Shown one piece after another: positions 46,883-58,300 of a stretch of DNA of 64,000 nucleotides; the first letter of the stretch is position 1, and the number at the start of each line of letters is the position of its first letter. A model generated the notes under the pieces. That model did no database searches, was not told where the DNA came from, and worked only from the letters and a program-made list of their open reading frames with translations. The stretch spans positions 9,320,501 through 9,384,500 of the forward strand of contig NC_064447.1 of the NCBI RefSeq assembly GCF_023343835.1, written 5' to 3'. Position numbers and translations under genes: made by a program. The stretch is from Lagopus muta. Lineage: Eukaryota; Chordata; Aves; Galliformes; Phasianidae.

Positions 46883-47844
46883 CATTCAGCCAACAGATAC
46901 AGCCGCACTAGAGGGCAGTGCTGCCCGCCGCAAGCAGCAGTGCAGGGCATCACTCTCCTTCTCAACAGGCAGAACTAAACTGATCATAAAAATAATAGAA
47001 GTTCCTTTTGCTAAGCTGCAGCATGACTGCATAAGAAGTGCAACAGCCAAGCCTCTGCCTCAATATTGCAGTCCTCGTGCACAGACAGCTTCCCCCCACC
47101 TCACTGCACCACCCCGCAGAACCTCATGCTGGCTCTGCAGCTCCTGTCCCACTGCAGCACCCCAAAACATCCCGAGGATCTGCAGCATCTCCCATCCGGA
47201 AAGGTGAGGGCATCTCCCCTTCACGTAGCCTTGTGCTGGGTATGAACACAGCCAGGGCATTTCTTGGGCTGGTGATGCTCTGAGCTTTCCTGTGTACAGC
47301 AGGGCTGCGTCTCTCGCTCTGGGTTTCTCTGTTTCAGGTGTGACTTTTCTTCAGTTTCCTTTCACCAATAGATATCTGTTAGGAGAAGAAGAGGGAGAAT
47401 GTTTCACTTCCCTCCCTGAAACCATGACTTCCACCAGGATCTCTGTGACCCTGGTGAGGTCAACGAGGGGTGGGGGTTCATGGGCTCAGAGCACCTCTCC
47501 CACGTGGCTCACACTCACCCACCCATGGCAGTGACAGAGGGACAGACCTACCTGCACTGTGCAGACACTGCATTGTGACTGTGTGCCCCCTGGCAGCCAA
47601 CTGCCCCATTGCAGATTTGGGACCCAGGACAAACAGCTCCATGATGTTTAACCCCTGCCCTCCTGCTGCACTGCACAGCCCCCACGAACAGATCCTATCT
47701 GCTGGAGATTTATTTCCAGTCTTCTTTTCAAGACATGATGTCAGGATTACAATAACCTGACTAAGGCAAACACTGGATGGAATTACTATTGTGTTTATCA
47801 ATTTCCTACTTCTTTTCTTGTCCTGATTAATCATGGGACGGCGC
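46883..47844. other. Intergenic, no feature recognised
   Basis: Unique sequence without a supported gene or repeat. Confidence 0.45.
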
Positions 47845-48065
47845 GATGGAAAAGTCCCGTTAGAGCAACCTGTCCCCCAGCCAAGGCAGGGCTGATCTGT
47901 CCATCCACCACCATGTGTTTCATCCAGCCTATTTTTAAACAATCCCCAGCGACAGGACTTCTTGAATCACAGGAGCGAGAAATGGAAAAGACCTATTAGC
48001 TCATGCTGTCTGTCTCCTGGCCAGTGCAGGCTGTTCCCTGCAGCCCCGTTTGCAGTGTTTCAGCT
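47845..48065 (-). repeat. Two ancient CR1/L3-type fragments in series
   Basis: 47845-47960 (CAACCTGTCCCCCAGCCAAG, then CATCCAGCCTATTTTTAAAC) and 47964-48065 (GAATCACAGGAGCGAG, ATGGAAAAGACCTATTAGCT, GGCCAGTGCAGGCTGTTCCC). They resemble the older amniote CR1/L3 group rather than young avian CR1. Confidence 0.55.
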
Positions 48066-49429
48066 TCCACCTTTCCTTCCCTTGGGAGAGCACTCTGCTG
48101 GCAAGCAGCTCGCACACTCAGGTTTGCTTGATGTCATGCTGGAAAGCACAGATCTCCAGCACTGACCTCAGCTGATCAACTGCACTTTATTCCTGAGTAG
48201 GGTAAGCAAGTGTGTGCGCTGCAAATAAAAGTCAAATGCATTGTGCAACAACAGCAGAGTGATGCCACCCCACATCAATGCCCAGTGATGGGCAACACAG
48301 GGGCCTCATGGAGAAGCCCTGCTCAGTATGGAAAGGGATGGAAATGTGCAACCCTGCTTGGGGCAGAGGGGTGCTTGCACAGAGCCTGCACCCCAACAGC
48401 CCAGCTTTGTGTGCACCCAACAGCTCAGCTCTGCAGTGTGATGGAACATCAGCTTCCTTCTCCATTCCTCACCCACCATGAGAATGGATTTTGTGCAAAC
48501 AGATGACAAAAAGTAATTTGGAAGCTTCTCAATTCCTTGCCTGCTCTGACTGCTGCCAGCACTGCTGCACCAACAGGACCTGGCATGGCTTGTGCCAGCT
48601 GCCAGGACCTGCCCTGCTCAACCCCCCCACTTCCTAGTGCTGCCTCCATTCTGAGGGGTTGCAAGCAAGACAGACAGCCCAGCCATAGGCAGGCTAAAGA
48701 GCCTGCTAATTGGTTTCTAAGCAGAAAGAGCACACACCTGCCTGCAAACCCCACCAGCTTGCCTGTGGTACATGTGTGTGCCCGCTGCATCCTCTGTGCC
48801 TGCACCATTCATGTCTGCAAAGCCCCCTGCAAACCCACAGTGCTGGGGGCTGACATGGATGCTAGGGGCTCACGTAGGTGCTGGGGGCCGTGCCCTGCAG
48901 CCGTGGTTCTCGGAGCTGCCTTATCTACTTTGAGTAATCAAAAATAATTGGTTGCTCTCCAGTGGACTGATCTAATAGCAGTACGAATAAAGTTATTTTG
49001 AACAGTTGTTCATGAGTTCATCTCCTGGAAAGCCTCAGCACCAGCTGTTGCTGTGCTTTTGATTAAAAAAATAATATATATATTAAACTCAAACTGGGGA
49101 TTATCAGAGCTAAGCACGTCTCGGCTCTCCCTCCTCCCAGTGTCAGGTGCCCAGCCAGGCTATAGACTGCTCTTTGTGTGCAGCTCCTTCACCCCTTTCT
49201 CTGTGAGCTGGCAGCGGTGCAGTGCAGATTTGGCTCCTTGCAGTGTGCTGGGCAAGGGATGCTGGCACAGCCCTGGGTTTGCCAGTGCCTGGGGCTGGCA
49301 TTCATGCTGATGCAGAAGGTTTATCATGCAAATGGTCCCCGAGGCCTCCGGCCAAGTCCATTTGTTAATGGTCAAACTATGGGAAGCTGGTTAGGGAGAA
49401 GCAAATTGAATTAAGCACAACTGGGGAAA
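48066..49429. other. Intergenic, no gene
   Basis: Unique sequence. 48925-49090 is AT-rich with GTAATCAAAAATAATTGGTT and GAACAGTTGTTCATGAG words that could be regulatory. Confidence 0.4.
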
Positions 49430-49453
49430 GGGGGGGGGGGGGGGGGGGGGGGG
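49430..49453. repeat. G24 homopolymer
   Basis: Twenty-four consecutive G, followed by AGGGGTGAGGAG. It is a likely quadruplex former and assembly-sensitive. Confidence 0.95.
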
Positions 49454-49681
49454 AGGGGTGAGGAGTGAGGTCTTTGTGGAGGTTGGAGGGTACATGGGGA
49501 CAGAAGGAGACCTGCACTGGGCACCCATGCAAGGAGGTGCAAAAGGGCTGCATGAAACAGGGCATCCCCACGTCCTGAGTCACTCCATCCCTATGGAGCC
49601 CCAGCAGCGACACAGCAGCCTGAGCTGGGGCAGAACAAAGAGAGCAGACATGGGGGGAAGTTCTTGCTGAGATAATGAGAG

Positions 49682-49785
49682 AGAATCACAAAATCACAGA
49701 GCATCCCGAGTTGGAAGGGACCCATAAGGGTCACTGAGTCCAACTCCTGGCCCCACACAGGACCACTCAAAAATCAGATCATAGA
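49682..49785 (-). repeat. CR1 LINE fragment
   Basis: Antisense CR1 end: AGAATCACAAAATCACAGAG, CCCGAGTTGGAAGGGACCC, and CACTGAGTCCAACTCCTGG. Confidence 0.88.
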
Positions 49786-51340
49786 ATATGGACAATGAAG
49801 ATATAGACAACAAAGAAGAGTTTCACACTCAGCTTTCCATACCTAATTAGCTATGCAGGATCAGTTATCCCCCACATCCACTCAAGGAGCTCCCTCCCTT
49901 TGAATAAAGATAGCTGTAAAAGCAAAACGATGAACACGCACTGATAATTGTGGCAAGGTCAAGAAAGCAGTACTCAGTGACTGAGAGGTGATAAAAGGAG
50001 AACTGGCAGAAAAACATCTCAATGGTAACAAATGCTGAATACATTCAAGGCTGAACATCCAGTCTTGCAGCAACGCTGTGCACTTGTATGGAAGGGGATG
50101 TGCAGTTGGACCAGCAGTCCTTGCAGTGCCCATTGAGTTAAGATTAAGTCACAGTGTCTCAGTTTTCCCAACTCCTTTCCCTGACTGCAAAAGCCAGGCA
50201 GCAGACCCAGCTCAGAGCAGGTTTCTGGATGCACATTTTGCACTGCATCCCACTCCCTTGGCTTTCTCTCCATGGCTCTTATTTTCCTTTTCGGCATCAG
50301 CATCTAAACATCTGGGTCACGGCGGAGCTTAGAGCTGGAAGCGACACAATATTACGAGAAAGGATGTTTTTGTACTACTTCCAACCTTCCCAGAACAGAG
50401 AACTGCAGAACCCCCTCCACAAAGGCTGCTTTCTTCCTCTGCACTACTTTGAAACGATGGGTGAAATCCTCACTTATCGCCTCTACCACTGGGGACGAGA
50501 CAGAGACGATCAGAAAGGAGGGGGAAGGAACCATGAAGAACACAGCCAAGTGCTTTTCTTTCTTTTCACTCTTCTGTGTGTTTACTTATTTTAGCTTCTT
50601 TGGGTTCAAGCCACATATTTGGAGCGATTCCCACCTGCTCTGTACTTGGGGACCATTCTACAAACATCCCCACAGACAACTTTCTTCTGTTTCCCCCCTG
50701 TTAAAATGTCGGTATCTTGCTGAAATGTTGAAAGAGAACAAATCTGAGGGTTTGTAGGGATGTTTTGCTGCCCAGCACCCCACAGGCCAGGCACTGAGCG
50801 TTGCTGCCCACCCAATGGGCACAGGGATGTGTCCTGACCTGCACTCCTCCACTCAGGAGGGTTGGGGCTCATGGCACTGTGCCGACACCAGAACCGACAC
50901 AGGTCTAATCTGGCCACCTGCTGTCCTTCTCTTGTCCCCTTCTGGGACCAGAGCTCACCCCAAGCCCAAGCAGGACACACTTTGAGCCTTTATGGAGGTG
51001 TTGCCAGCTGGAGTATTGCTGCTCGTAGCAGGACGGATCTGTGCTGTGCAGCCCACACCATTGCCTGGCCCATGCTCAACTATGCTCCATGCATCTGAGT
51101 GAAGGCAGCCCTGTGCTCTGCCCCTTCTGCAGACCCCCACAGCTAATCCCCAGCTGCCCAGGGCAGGACTCAAATCAAGGATCTGAATCCTCTCTACCTC
51201 TCCCCCCTTCAGCCCATTTTTCCAGCCTTGCAGGGAAAGCCTTCAGGGTGCCCTCATCTCTCTGCATTCACTCTGTGCTGCACCAAGACCTGCATGTCCC
51301 CACACCTCATGCAGCTCCAACTATACTGCTCTGCTCCTGC
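49786..51340. other. Intergenic, no gene supported
   Basis: Unique sequence with several short open frames and no recognisable motif or repeat. Confidence 0.4.
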
Positions 51341-51465
51341 ATAGAATCATAGAACCATTCTGGTTGGAAAAGCTCTCTCAGATCACCAGTCCATCCCCAA
51401 GCCATCCCACCATGCCTACTGACCGTGCCCCTCAGTGCCACACTTCCACCTCAACACTTGCAGGG
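51341..51465 (-). repeat. CR1 LINE fragment (3' part of a split copy?)
   Basis: Antisense CR1 end: CATAGAATCATAGAACCATT, GGTTGGAAAAGCTCTCTCAG, CCCACCATGCCTACTGACC. It stops where the usual CR1 would continue. Confidence 0.88.
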
Positions 51466-51807
51466 TGTAGCAATTGGACAGATCAATATGAAAAGGTGTT
51501 TTACCAGAGGTGCAACAACAGAAGGATCAGCACCATACAAAGGTGATATTAAGAAAGGGAAGAAAATCACTTACTTGTATCAGAAGATTCAAGGTTCACA
51601 GGGGAAAGCTTCACCATGGAGGGATCTCCAGGAAAAGACCCCTCCGCAGTGGCAGTCAGCCCTTAAACGGGGTCTAAGAGAGCTGCAGCCAGATTCCACC
51701 CCTTCTGGTCACGCAGCTGAATTGCCTTTGCCTCTGCTCCCAGTGTTGACCAGGTCCTTTCCCCAGGTGCTCAATCAGTGGTTGATGCTGTGATTCAATA
51801 GTTCCCA

Positions 51808-51892
51808 TACACAGGGACATTAACCCCTCCCTCCCACCTGCCTGGGCAGCAGTGCCAGTGCCTGACCGCTCTTGGGGAGAAGCAGCTTGTCC
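51808..51892 (-). repeat. CR1 LINE fragment (upstream part of a split copy?)
   Basis: CCTGGGCAGCAGTGCCAG, TGCCTGACCGCTCTTGGGG and GAGAAGCAGCTTGTCC match the CR1 portion expected next after 51465. Confidence 0.65.
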
Positions 51893-52007
51893 TATTAAGT
51901 CTTCTCCCATCTCACTGTCTATCATGGGGTAAAATCCCATGCTAAGAAACTGGAAACACCACATTCTCTTGTTGTACAAAGCTACATCCCAGATCTATTG
52001 AAATCTG

Positions 52008-52175
52008 TCATACAATCACATAATGGTTGGGTTGGAAGGGATCTCCCAGCACAACCCCTGCCATGGGCTGGCTGCTCCCCTCCTTCCCCCCCCTCCTCGA
52101 GCTCAGGCTGCCCGGAGCCCTTCTAAGGCCTCAGGGACTTCTAGGGATAGGGCACCCACAACCTCCATAAACAGC
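52008..52175 (-). repeat. CR1 LINE fragment
   Basis: Antisense CR1: CATACAATCACATAATGGTT, GGTTGGAAGGGATCTCCCAG, CCTGCCATGGGCTGGCTGC, AGCTCAGGCTGCCCGGAG. Confidence 0.88.
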
Positions 52176-52518
52176 TACAAGGAGATCTGCACAGCACAAA
52201 TAAAGCCATGCTGAGCTTTTTGCTGCTTACAGCATCCTCACAGTAGTACCCACAAGCACAGCATCCCACTGCAGCCCAGCTCCTGCCGTGACCCCATCAG
52301 CAGAGAGGGCAGCACTGTGCATGTTCCTCCCTGTGGTTTCCATCTGTACAACTGGGATCAAACGGGGCAGAAGCCTCAAGCCCAGCCCTGCTCCTGTCCC
52401 ATCAAACAAAACTGTCCCAGGTATGGATGAACCACGCAACGTTCCTATTGCAGCACATCCCTTCTGCAAGCAGCCCAAAAGAGAGAGTCAGAAGAACATA
52501 TTTTATCATATACATAAT

Positions 52519-52521
<3 letters not shown>

Positions 52522-52551
<30 letters not shown>

Positions 52552-52559
52552 AAAAAAAA
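52522..52559. repeat. Poly(A) tract
   Basis: A26, TT, then A10. No retrogene body is visible next to it. Confidence 0.95.
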
Positions 52560-54280
52560 CACAACAAAACAGCCCTCGTCTTCTAGATTCCCAGACAGTA
52601 CACTCAGCATCCTCATGCTACTGATGTAATCTTGGAGGAAGGTCCTCTGGGCCCACACTCATGGAGCAGGAGCTGTGCTCGGAGCTCAGTGCAGCCCTGC
52701 ATGGAGGTGGGCACAGCCCCAGGCCCGCACTGGGAAGGTCCCAGTCCACCTCCACAGCTGCTGGTGGTCTGAGTGCTCTTCAGTGCCCCTGGGAACAGGC
52801 AGAGTTCAGTGCAGCTCCTCGTGAATGTCTCTATCCTCTGTGCTCAGCTGCAGGGAACGTCGGCCAGGAAGGAAAATGTCATCATCACTAATAGGAATAA
52901 AAGCATCCAAGCAGGTAACAGCGCAAGCAGTGCCCACCCTTAGCACTGAGCACTCTGCAGCCAGCTGAAAGCGCCGCAAAGCAAACCTTGAGCTGAGGTA
53001 CAGCAAGCAAAGTACGAGATAAGGCAGTGGAGTTCTGCCAGAGTGCATATTTGACCCAAATTGTTTCGGCTGCAGCTGGGTGGGTGATTCACTGCGTGCA
53101 GCTTCATCAATGGGCTTGGCCTGGCTCTGTGTTTGTGACTTGTCTCCGGAGAGACGGAGGGTTTCTGTGTTTTGTTTGTATGGATGCCTTGGTTATCCTG
53201 GGAACTGTGACACGCGCGGTGGGAACGCTGGCTGCCTGCTCCTGTGGATGATGCACGTGTTGGGCCCGGCTCAGACCTGACTGCACTGCCAGCCTGGAGC
53301 CCTCCTGCCCACACCTGACCTCAGCAGCTCACAGCTTCACATCACCCGGCCCTGAGCCTCAGCTCATCCAGCAGCAGGAATCACCAGGAGAGATCCTTGT
53401 GGTGTGTGGATAGAGAACGCAAGGGCTGTGCTGAATCCCAGGGATCCCTCAGCGCGCTCTGTGGGAGGACAGGAGGAGACAGGCATAGATAGGGATGCGT
53501 GAAGCTGGACACCCAGCAGGACTTGTTCTGCCTCAAACTCCTCGTGCCCCCGAAGGAAGCAGAATGCAGTAAGTGAGACACCTGGTCTATGCATGGGCAG
53601 AGAATGGGACAAAAATGCACCCCAGGACAGACTGGCCCCATAAGGACTCACATGGAAAAGTGCCTGCAGACTCTGTCCATACAAAGCTCAAATATTCCAC
53701 TCCCAAATATTCCTCTCTCAAGCAGCTCAAGCACGGCCTTTCTGCTTTGGCATTCCAACAGCTCAAACCCCAACATTTTGTTTTCCTGACCAGTAAATCT
53801 AGAAGTATCTTCTGCAGCATGGTGAGATGGGGACAGCAGCCACCATGGCTGGGATGCACCCCGTCACTCCCAGCTGCTTTTTGGGGCTCTCACTTTTCCT
53901 CCAGCACATCACCACCACCACCTTCCCATTGCTAAGGCAGCAGACGGCAAACAGACATGAAAAAATGCTGAAAATGCAACAAAAATGCCACAGAGTTGCT
54001 TGTCCTTTTGGATTCAGTTTTTGGTCAACTAAATTGTTACTGAATGAGAAAAGCTTTGTCAAAAATGTACTCTGATGAAGTGCAGCAGGGGCTCTGGCAC
54101 TGTTTCCTCAGACCCATGAAGGTTTTAATCCCTGGGTTCTCTAAGAAACTGAGTGACACATGCTTTAAAGAGAACATATTTGCTCCTTGGCATTTCATGG
54201 ATGTCACCTTTTAAAGGCTGCTGCCCGCTTTCAGCCTGAGCTGCTGGTACTGCTTGGGGATGGGGTGGGTCCTTCATTAC
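52560..54280. other. Intergenic, no feature recognised
   Basis: Unique sequence, no supported gene. Confidence 0.45.
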
Positions 54281-54465
54281 AGAATCACAGTCGTTCAGGT
54301 TGGAAAAGCCCTCTCAGATCCCACCATGCCCACCGACCACATCCCTGAGTGCCACATCCCTGTGGTTCTGGAACACTTCTGAGGATGGTGACCCCACCAC
54401 ATCCTGGTGCAGCAGCGACAGTGCCTGACTGCTCTTTTGGAGCAGAAAGTTTTCCAATGGGATCA
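54281..54465 (-). repeat. CR1 LINE fragment
   Basis: Antisense CR1 tail: CAGAATCACAGTCGTTCAGG, CCACCATGCCCACCGACCAC, GGATGGTGACCCCACCACAT, CTGACTGCTCTTTTGG. Confidence 0.9.
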
Positions 54466-54889
54466 GGGAAACCTGGAGCTGCCCTGGAGGAGGAGGGCAA
54501 GCAGGCACAGCTCACTGCAGTGTGCTGCTCATGGCATTAGGGAAATACACAACTTATTTACTAAAAACTCAGTGCTATGCCCAATTTTATCCATTTGCTG
54601 CAAGCAACAGAAGCAGGGCTCCCATATATCCCCTGCTAAAGAGCCTGGAAAAAAAAAGCCCCAGACCAAAACTGTGGCGGGCATCCTTGTGGCAGCTGCT
54701 GTCTCCAGCCTGACTCCGGATGCGGAGGAGGATCCCGGAGGCACGAAGGACAGACGCTGCTCATCAGCCCTTCCTTATCTCCTGCTAAAGTCCTCTCTGT
54801 TTGGATAAGCCAGGGCTGGAGAGAGCAATATCTGCGGCGGCGAGGAAAAGCCGCTGGCAGATCTCTTCTGGCCTGGGAGAGCCTCGCTC

Positions 54890-55095
54890 AGGGAGATATT
54901 AAAGGCTTTTGTTTCCAGGAGCTGTCAAAACCCTCACCTTTCACAAGCACTAAAACGACCAGGGGAAAAAATATATGCGAGTGGAATAATAATTTTTAAC
55001 TCATAAATTTGAGCTCGTAAATCAAGGATTGAAGGAGCAGTCGTTGTAATGTCTCGTGAGTTAACATTCGAGGTTTTCTTTCACCTGAGGAAAAA
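54890..55095. promoter_or_regulatory. Candidate conserved non-coding element
   Basis: AT-rich unique block with GAGATATTAAAGGCTTTTG, CCTCACCTTTCACAAG (T-box-like), AATAATAATTTTTAACTC and GAGTTAACATTCGAGG. There is no repeat and no open frame. Inference from texture. Confidence 0.33.
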
Positions 55096-56744
55096 AACAC
55101 CCGGCTCTCTGCCCTTCCACTCCAGAGTCGGCCATAAATCTCACTAATGTTACAGCCCTGCTCTTAAACAGACCCAACGCATGAGCATGGGGAGCAGATA
55201 GCGAGATGGGGCGATTTCAGAAGTATGGCATAGGGAGGAAAGCTTTAAAAAGGCAAAAATCCGACAACCCAGAGCCAGAGTGATCCCTCTCCTCTTGGAA
55301 TGGCCGAGGGCACATCCTGACCTCCGAGCAGCACTTTGCAGCTCAGGTGGTGATGAACCATATGGGTGAGCTGAGGCACCTCCTGGAGACCCCACATTTT
55401 GCTCACGCTAGGGCCAAAAGCAGAAAGGAAGCTCCACAAGCACTGAATGTTTTGTCAGCTTATCTTCATTGCAGGTGCCTCCACTGCTCTGTCAATTTGA
55501 GACCCTGTGCCGTGCATGCAGCTCCGGCAGTGCACTGGGAGGAGGGAGGCTGCAGGAGGAGGAGGAGGAGGAGGAAGGCATTGGCATGCAGAGCACAAGT
55601 GTGTGCGGGGCACTCGTCTGCCTAATCCAGAGTGTTCAAAGCGGCGGGCGCAGCTGTGGCCGTCTGAGCTCCAACAGGTGACGGCTCAGCTGTGCTTCCC
55701 TCGGGCTCTCCATCAGCCCCCGCGCACGCTGCTGGCTCCAGGGGGGGCTGCTCCCCACGTCTCCGCGGGGCCATTGGCTCCTTCCTGCCCTGCGAACCCT
55801 TCTAAGCCCAAATGAGGGCTGCCTCCTGCCCTGTGCAGAGCAATGGTCCTAAAAAGTGCTGGAAAGAGCTGCTGGAAAAGCAGGAGGGAGCTCCTGGGTC
55901 GTGCTTACGGAGCAGAGGTGGTGAGCAGCATGCTCCTGTGCAGCTGGGGAAAGGGCAGGGGATGGCTGGGGTAAGGGACGGCGCTTCCATGGCCAGCTTC
56001 GTGTGAATCCCCGTGGCTCTAATGCAAGGACAAATAGCCAGAGCAAACCCACAGCTCTGCTCAGCCCCTTCAGCTGGGAAGTGCTGTACTCCAGGTCACT
56101 GCTGCAAGCTCCCAGTGCACCCAGCAGCAGGAACACAAGAGGCTATTGGAGCAAATGCAGCCATGCAGCATGGCTGGTGCAGCCAGAGGGATTTTTTGCT
56201 CTGCTTCTAATTGCCCATTTGCTATCTGGAGGTTGCAGCAGCAGAAATGAGCATTTGGCAGCCAGGATGCTTCCAGGAGCCTCTGGCTTTGCCCAGGGCA
56301 TCCCAGCCCACACCTATGCTTGCAAGGTCAAGCGGTGGCTGCTGGAATAGGAAAATGTGGGGCCAAATTATATACCTGTGCATGGCTTAGTGGGAGCTGC
56401 ACACTGATGCCACCCCAAGAGAGACACAAATTTCCCTTATTTATATATGAAAAAGACGAAGCACAGCCTGAAATATGTCTGCCCTTGGCACAGCTCAATG
56501 CAACCTGCCAGATTGGCGGTCCTGTGAAAATACCGCTTAAAAAATAAAACAGCCCCTGAGCCATCCCTTTCCCTGTGGTGGTGGGCAGGTCTGGGGATGC
56601 TGCCATCACGGCAGGGTCCAGTGCTGACCCCCCCCTCCAGCCCCATAGCAATGCAAGCAGCCCGCTGACATCCTCCTTAATCCCTCGAGCTGCGACTGTC
56701 TGAGCAGCGCCGTTATTCAAGTGGCCTCCAGACCCCTTCCCCAC
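55096..56744. other. Intergenic, no gene
   Basis: GC-richer unique sequence with a (GGA)n run at about 55554-55576. No exon or transposon recognised. Confidence 0.45.
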
Positions 56745-57065
56745 TGCTAATTTCTACTCATCTGCATATTTTATTGAAAATTAAAATCCTTTTGCATTTT
56801 TCCCAGGGCTCAGTTGTGAAAAATCTTTTAACGGAGCCCTACTTGACTCCAATTAGTTGGGATAACAAAGCTTCCGCTGTTTGAGGATTATTGACAAATG
56901 CACGAGGAAAAGAATGCCGAGAGAATAGCCTATTAAAATGACAGCTTTTTAAGCCAGGAAACAAAAAGCCCTGACGATTAACAGTGCTGAGGAGGCACAG
57001 GAAATACCGAGCCTCAGTTTTTTGCTGGCATTTCAATTGATTAGCCTGCTCGAGCCATTCCTTTG
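56745..57065. promoter_or_regulatory. Candidate conserved non-coding element with SOX-type word
   Basis: About 320 bp of unique sequence. AACAAAG at 56864-56870 (in GGGATAACAAAGC) is a SOX/TCF core. CAATTAGTTG, GCATATTTTATTG, GGATTATTGACAAATG and TTTCAATTGATTAGCC are homeodomain or FOX-like. There are no repeats and no coding potential. Conservation was not tested. Confidence 0.38.
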
Positions 57066-57162
57066 TGTCCCACTCCTTAGTGGGTTCTTAGTGGGGGCCA
57101 ACTGGTGCCCATTGATGTGCCCAGAGCCCGGTGCCCATACGTGTGCACAGCTGGGACACAGA

Positions 57163-57420
57163 GTCCTAGAATCACTGAGTCAAAGAATGGTGTGAGTTGG
57201 AAGGGACCTCTAAAGGCTGGTCTCACTCCCTTCACTGAGCAGGGACACCCACAGCTCCATCAGCCTGACTGTAGGTGTGTGCAGAGATGGGGCACCGCCA
57301 CTGGTCTGGGCACCCTGTGCCGTTCCTCACCACCCTTAGCATTACTTTTTCCTTATACCCAATCTTAATCTCCCCTCTTTTACTTTGAAACCATTTCCCC
57401 TCATCCCATCACAGCTCCTC
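57163..57420 (-). repeat. CR1 LINE fragment
   Basis: Antisense CR1 of about 255 bp: TCCTAGAATCACTGAGTC, GAGTTGGAAGGGACCTCTAA, GTTCCTCACCACCCTTAGC and CCATTTCCCCTCATCCCATC. Confidence 0.88.
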
Positions 57421-57829
57421 ATCCTGAATCCACCCAAACCAAAGCTGGCTTCAATCCGGCTGCCCACGGGTGAGCAGTGCCAGGGCACAATGACACCAGC
57501 AATGGCTTTACCATAGCAGCGAGGGGAATCTGGGTAAGAAAATGCATCCACAGCAGCGATGCAGCCCCCGCCTTGCTGAGCCCCTGCTGTGAGGCTGCCC
57601 CCAGCCGTGGTTCCCATGGGCGCCCGCAAACCTGTGCTGTGCAGCTGCGCCCATGGCACAAAGGGACTGAGGAGCATTGAGAGCGGCACAACTCTTTCGC
57701 TGATCACTCCTTAATGGTGTTTCATATTTCCACCCCCCCTCACCCTTCCCTTATTTATTTTTTTTTAATAAAAGAATAGTGGGGTTAAAAATGAAGCGTA
57801 CTTGATAAACGGCCGTGAGTGTTATCCCC

Positions 57830-57850
57830 AAATAAATAAATAAATAAAAA
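57830..57850. repeat. (AAAT)n microsatellite
   Basis: About five AAAT units immediately left of the octamer-bearing block. Confidence 0.9.
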
Positions 57851-57879
57851 CGTGAACAGAGCTTTTTTTCTTTCCTAGG

Positions 57880-58300
57880 TGGCTCGGACAGCTGGCTCTT
57901 TAAATATTAATCAGGGGCTCATTGATATGCAAATATGCAAAGAGCGAATAATGCAGCCGCAGCTGCACAGCCCCCAGCGGCCCCGGCAGTGCTGGCCTCC
58001 TCTCCACCATGAATGGGAATATCTGAGGACACAGGTGCAGGGAGCCGACCGCGTGCTTAATAAGGTAATTTGTGAGCGATGCTCTATAGAGATGAACCGG
58101 AGCAATGGAGCAATCTTTTACCACTCGACAGTATCTGACCACCAAACAAGGTGTTAATCTTATAATTGTGCTGTTGACTGTTCCCTAGCACGGCGCTCCT
58201 GGCCTTCTGCCCTGACACTTGGCCAGTTAAAATCAACTGAACTGACACGTCGGAAGCGTGCCAACCAATTGGCGATAAATTATTTATTGTTCTATTTCCA
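57880..58300. promoter_or_regulatory. Candidate conserved enhancer with octamer (POU) motifs
   Basis: ATGCAAAT at 57927-57934 is a perfect octamer. ATGCAAAG follows directly at 57935-57942. Also present are CTTTAAATATTAATCAGG, AATAAGGTAATTTG, CAAACAAGG (FOX-like) and ATTATTTATTGTTC (SOX-like ATTGTT). The block is unique, without repeats or coding potential. Enhancer function is inferred. Confidence 0.42.

Noticed and set aside
52522-52559. Poly(A) tract considered as the tail of a processed pseudogene
   Set aside because: No coding-like body or target-site repeat is visible on either side.
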